NCBI GenBank assembly: GCA_031261145.1
Contig: JAISJX010000050.1
Location: 1 to 16,200, forward strand
Length of the DNA stretch: 16,200 nucleotides
Source of the DNA: Tannerella sp.
GTDB lineage: Bacteria; Bacteroidota; Bacteroidia; Bacteroidales; Tannerellaceae
Direction: 5' to 3'
Under the pieces are notes generated by a model that was not told the DNA's origin, did no database searches, and saw only the letters and a program-made list of their open reading frames with translations. This document shows, in pieces, positions 15,254-16,200 of this stretch. Position 1 is the first letter of the stretch. Each line of letters opens with the position of its first letter. The translations under genes were made by a program, and so were the position numbers.

Positions 15254-15261
15254 TATATTTG
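15254..15261 (+). promoter_or_regulatory. Likely promoter -7 box of the isomerase-like gene
   Basis: TATATTTG matches TAnnTTTG exactly, 25 bp before the ATG at 15287. A TTTG at 15238-15241 lies 12 bp upstream, closer than the usual spacing for a -33 element. Confidence 0.65.
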
Positions 15262-15286
15262 TGCGATATAAATAGTAAAAACACGA

Positions 15287-16195
15287 ATGAATATGAACAG
15301 AAGAAATTTTATCCGCAAAAGTATGGCGACGGCTGCGGTTTGTTATGGATTGAATGGCATATCGCTGCCGGCGGTTGCGGCGGCTATGCCGGGCGCCAGG
15401 AATAAAAACAGGATTGGTATCCAGTTATACAGTATCAGGGAATTCCTGTCAACCGATTTGAAGGGCAGTCTGCAAAAACTCTCGGACATAGGCTATACGT
15501 TTGCCGAAGCGTATGGTTACGACAGCAATGCGTTTCTGGGCAAAAGCCTGAAAGAATTGAATGTGCTATTGAATGAGGTCGGGATGCAACTTTCCGGCAC
15601 CCATTGCGGCACCGGGGTGTTACCGGCCGATGTACAGTCGAAAGAATGGGATTACTGGCGGAAAAGCGTACAGGAAATGAAAGCGGCCGGCGGAAGACAT
15701 TTGGTTCAGTCATTTCTTCCGGCAAATAAGACGCTGGACGAATTGAAACGGGTGGCCGAACAATTCAACAAAATCGGGGAAATCTGTAAAAAAGGCGGCG
15801 TCAGGTTCGGATACCATAATCACCATGCGGAATTGAAACAAGTGGAAGGACAGGTTATCTTAGATGTGTTGCTGAAAAATACCGACCCCGGCCTGGTGTT
15901 TTTCCAGATGGACATGGGGCATGTGGTAAACGGCGGCGGCGACATCTTATCCTACATCAAGAACTATCCCGGGCGTTTTCTCAGTTGGCATGCTTCCGAT
16001 TTTAAAAAAGGTGGGGAATATACGGACTTGGGACGCGGTGATGTCCCTTACGACGCGCTTTTCCAATTAGCGAAATCCTACAAGCTGGAAGACTTGACCA
16101 TCGAACACGAATCCGGCGAAGACCGGTTTGCCGCCTGCAAACGGGATTTTGATTATCTGGCTAAATATCCCTGGACAAAAGTGAAAACAAAATAA
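15287..16195 (+). CDS. Exported sugar phosphate isomerase/epimerase-like TIM-barrel protein
   Basis: 302 residues. The N-terminus has a twin-arginine-like signal (RRNFIRK at 5-11, then a hydrophobic stretch ending AVAAAMPGA), so export is likely, perhaps in folded form. The mature part is a xylose isomerase-like/AP endonuclease-2-like barrel: RIGIQLYSIRE (42-52), TFAEAYGY (71-78, Glu74), GYHNHHAE (175-182), QMDMGH (207-212, Asp209 and His212), SWHASDFK (233-240, His235) and TIEHE (271-275). These give plausible divalent metal and proton-transfer residues, but the sugar cannot be named. Members of this family in Bacteroidetes are often involved in carbohydrate handling. The gene has its own promoter box behind a terminator, so it is not part of the tyrS unit; its downstream neighbours are outside the window. 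The start could also be Met3. Confidence 0.88.
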   Translation: MNMNRRNFIRKSMATAAVCYGLNGISLPAVAAAMPGARNKNRIGIQLYSIREFLSTDLKGSLQKLSDIGYTFAEAYGYDSNAFLGKSLKELNVLLNEVGMQLSGTHCGTGVLPADVQSKEWDYWRKSVQEMKAAGGRHLVQSFLPANKTLDELKRVAEQFNKIGEICKKGGVRFGYHNHHAELKQVEGQVILDVLLKNTDPGLVFFQMDMGHVVNGGGDILSYIKNYPGRFLSWHASDFKKGGEYTDLGRGDVPYDALFQLAKSYKLEDLTIEHESGEDRFAACKRDFDYLAKYPWTKVKTK

Positions 16196-16200
16196 AAGGG

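Overview
The window reads as a chromosomal segment of a member of the Bacteroidales. The support is a SusC/SusD pair with an STN-containing TonB-dependent receptor, a Bacteroidetes-type ECF sigma/FecR pair, promoter -7 boxes of the TAnnTTTG type (TACCTTTGC occurs three times upstream of genes), and the gene order DUF4271-hemD-rnpA-yidD-tatD-tyrS. A genus cannot be set from this sequence; a Tannerellaceae or Dysgonomonadaceae relative is a guess. No insertion sequence, phage gene or CRISPR array is visible.

Minus strand, 205-10753. A nadB gene (L-aspartate oxidase, NAD biosynthesis) is followed after 4 bp by an ECF sigma factor gene, then a FecR-type anti-sigma factor, a 1155-residue SusC-like receptor with an N-terminal STN signalling domain, a SusD-like lipoprotein, and a two-domain exported enzyme joining a PI-PLC/GDPD-like phosphodiesterase domain to an alkaline phosphatase domain. 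By analogy with FecIR/SusCD systems, substrate binding by SusCD would signal through STN and FecR to release the sigma factor. No glycoside hydrolase is visible, so the only enzymatic clue to the substrate is phosphodiester/phosphomonoester chemistry. Hairpins lie in the sigma-fecR, fecR-susC and susD-phosphatase gaps and probably tune relative expression.

Plus strand, 10870-14994. A divergent promoter region separates nadB from a compact housekeeping cluster: a DUF4271 membrane protein, uroporphyrinogen-III synthase (hemD), the RNase P protein (rnpA, which appears to lack any ATG/GTG/TTG start at its proper N-terminus), yidD and a short TatD-family hydrolase. Most of these genes overlap. tyrS follows with its own promoter.

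15000-16200. A tRNA-Gln(TTG) gene is followed by a strong rho-independent terminator, then by a separately promoted, exported TIM-barrel sugar phosphate isomerase/epimerase-like protein with a Tat-like signal.

The left edge (1-204) is non-coding and made of small inverted and direct repeats that look like a dispersed intergenic repeat. Overall the window is mostly ordinary; the best lead is the sigma/FecR/SusCD plus phosphodiesterase-phosphatase locus.
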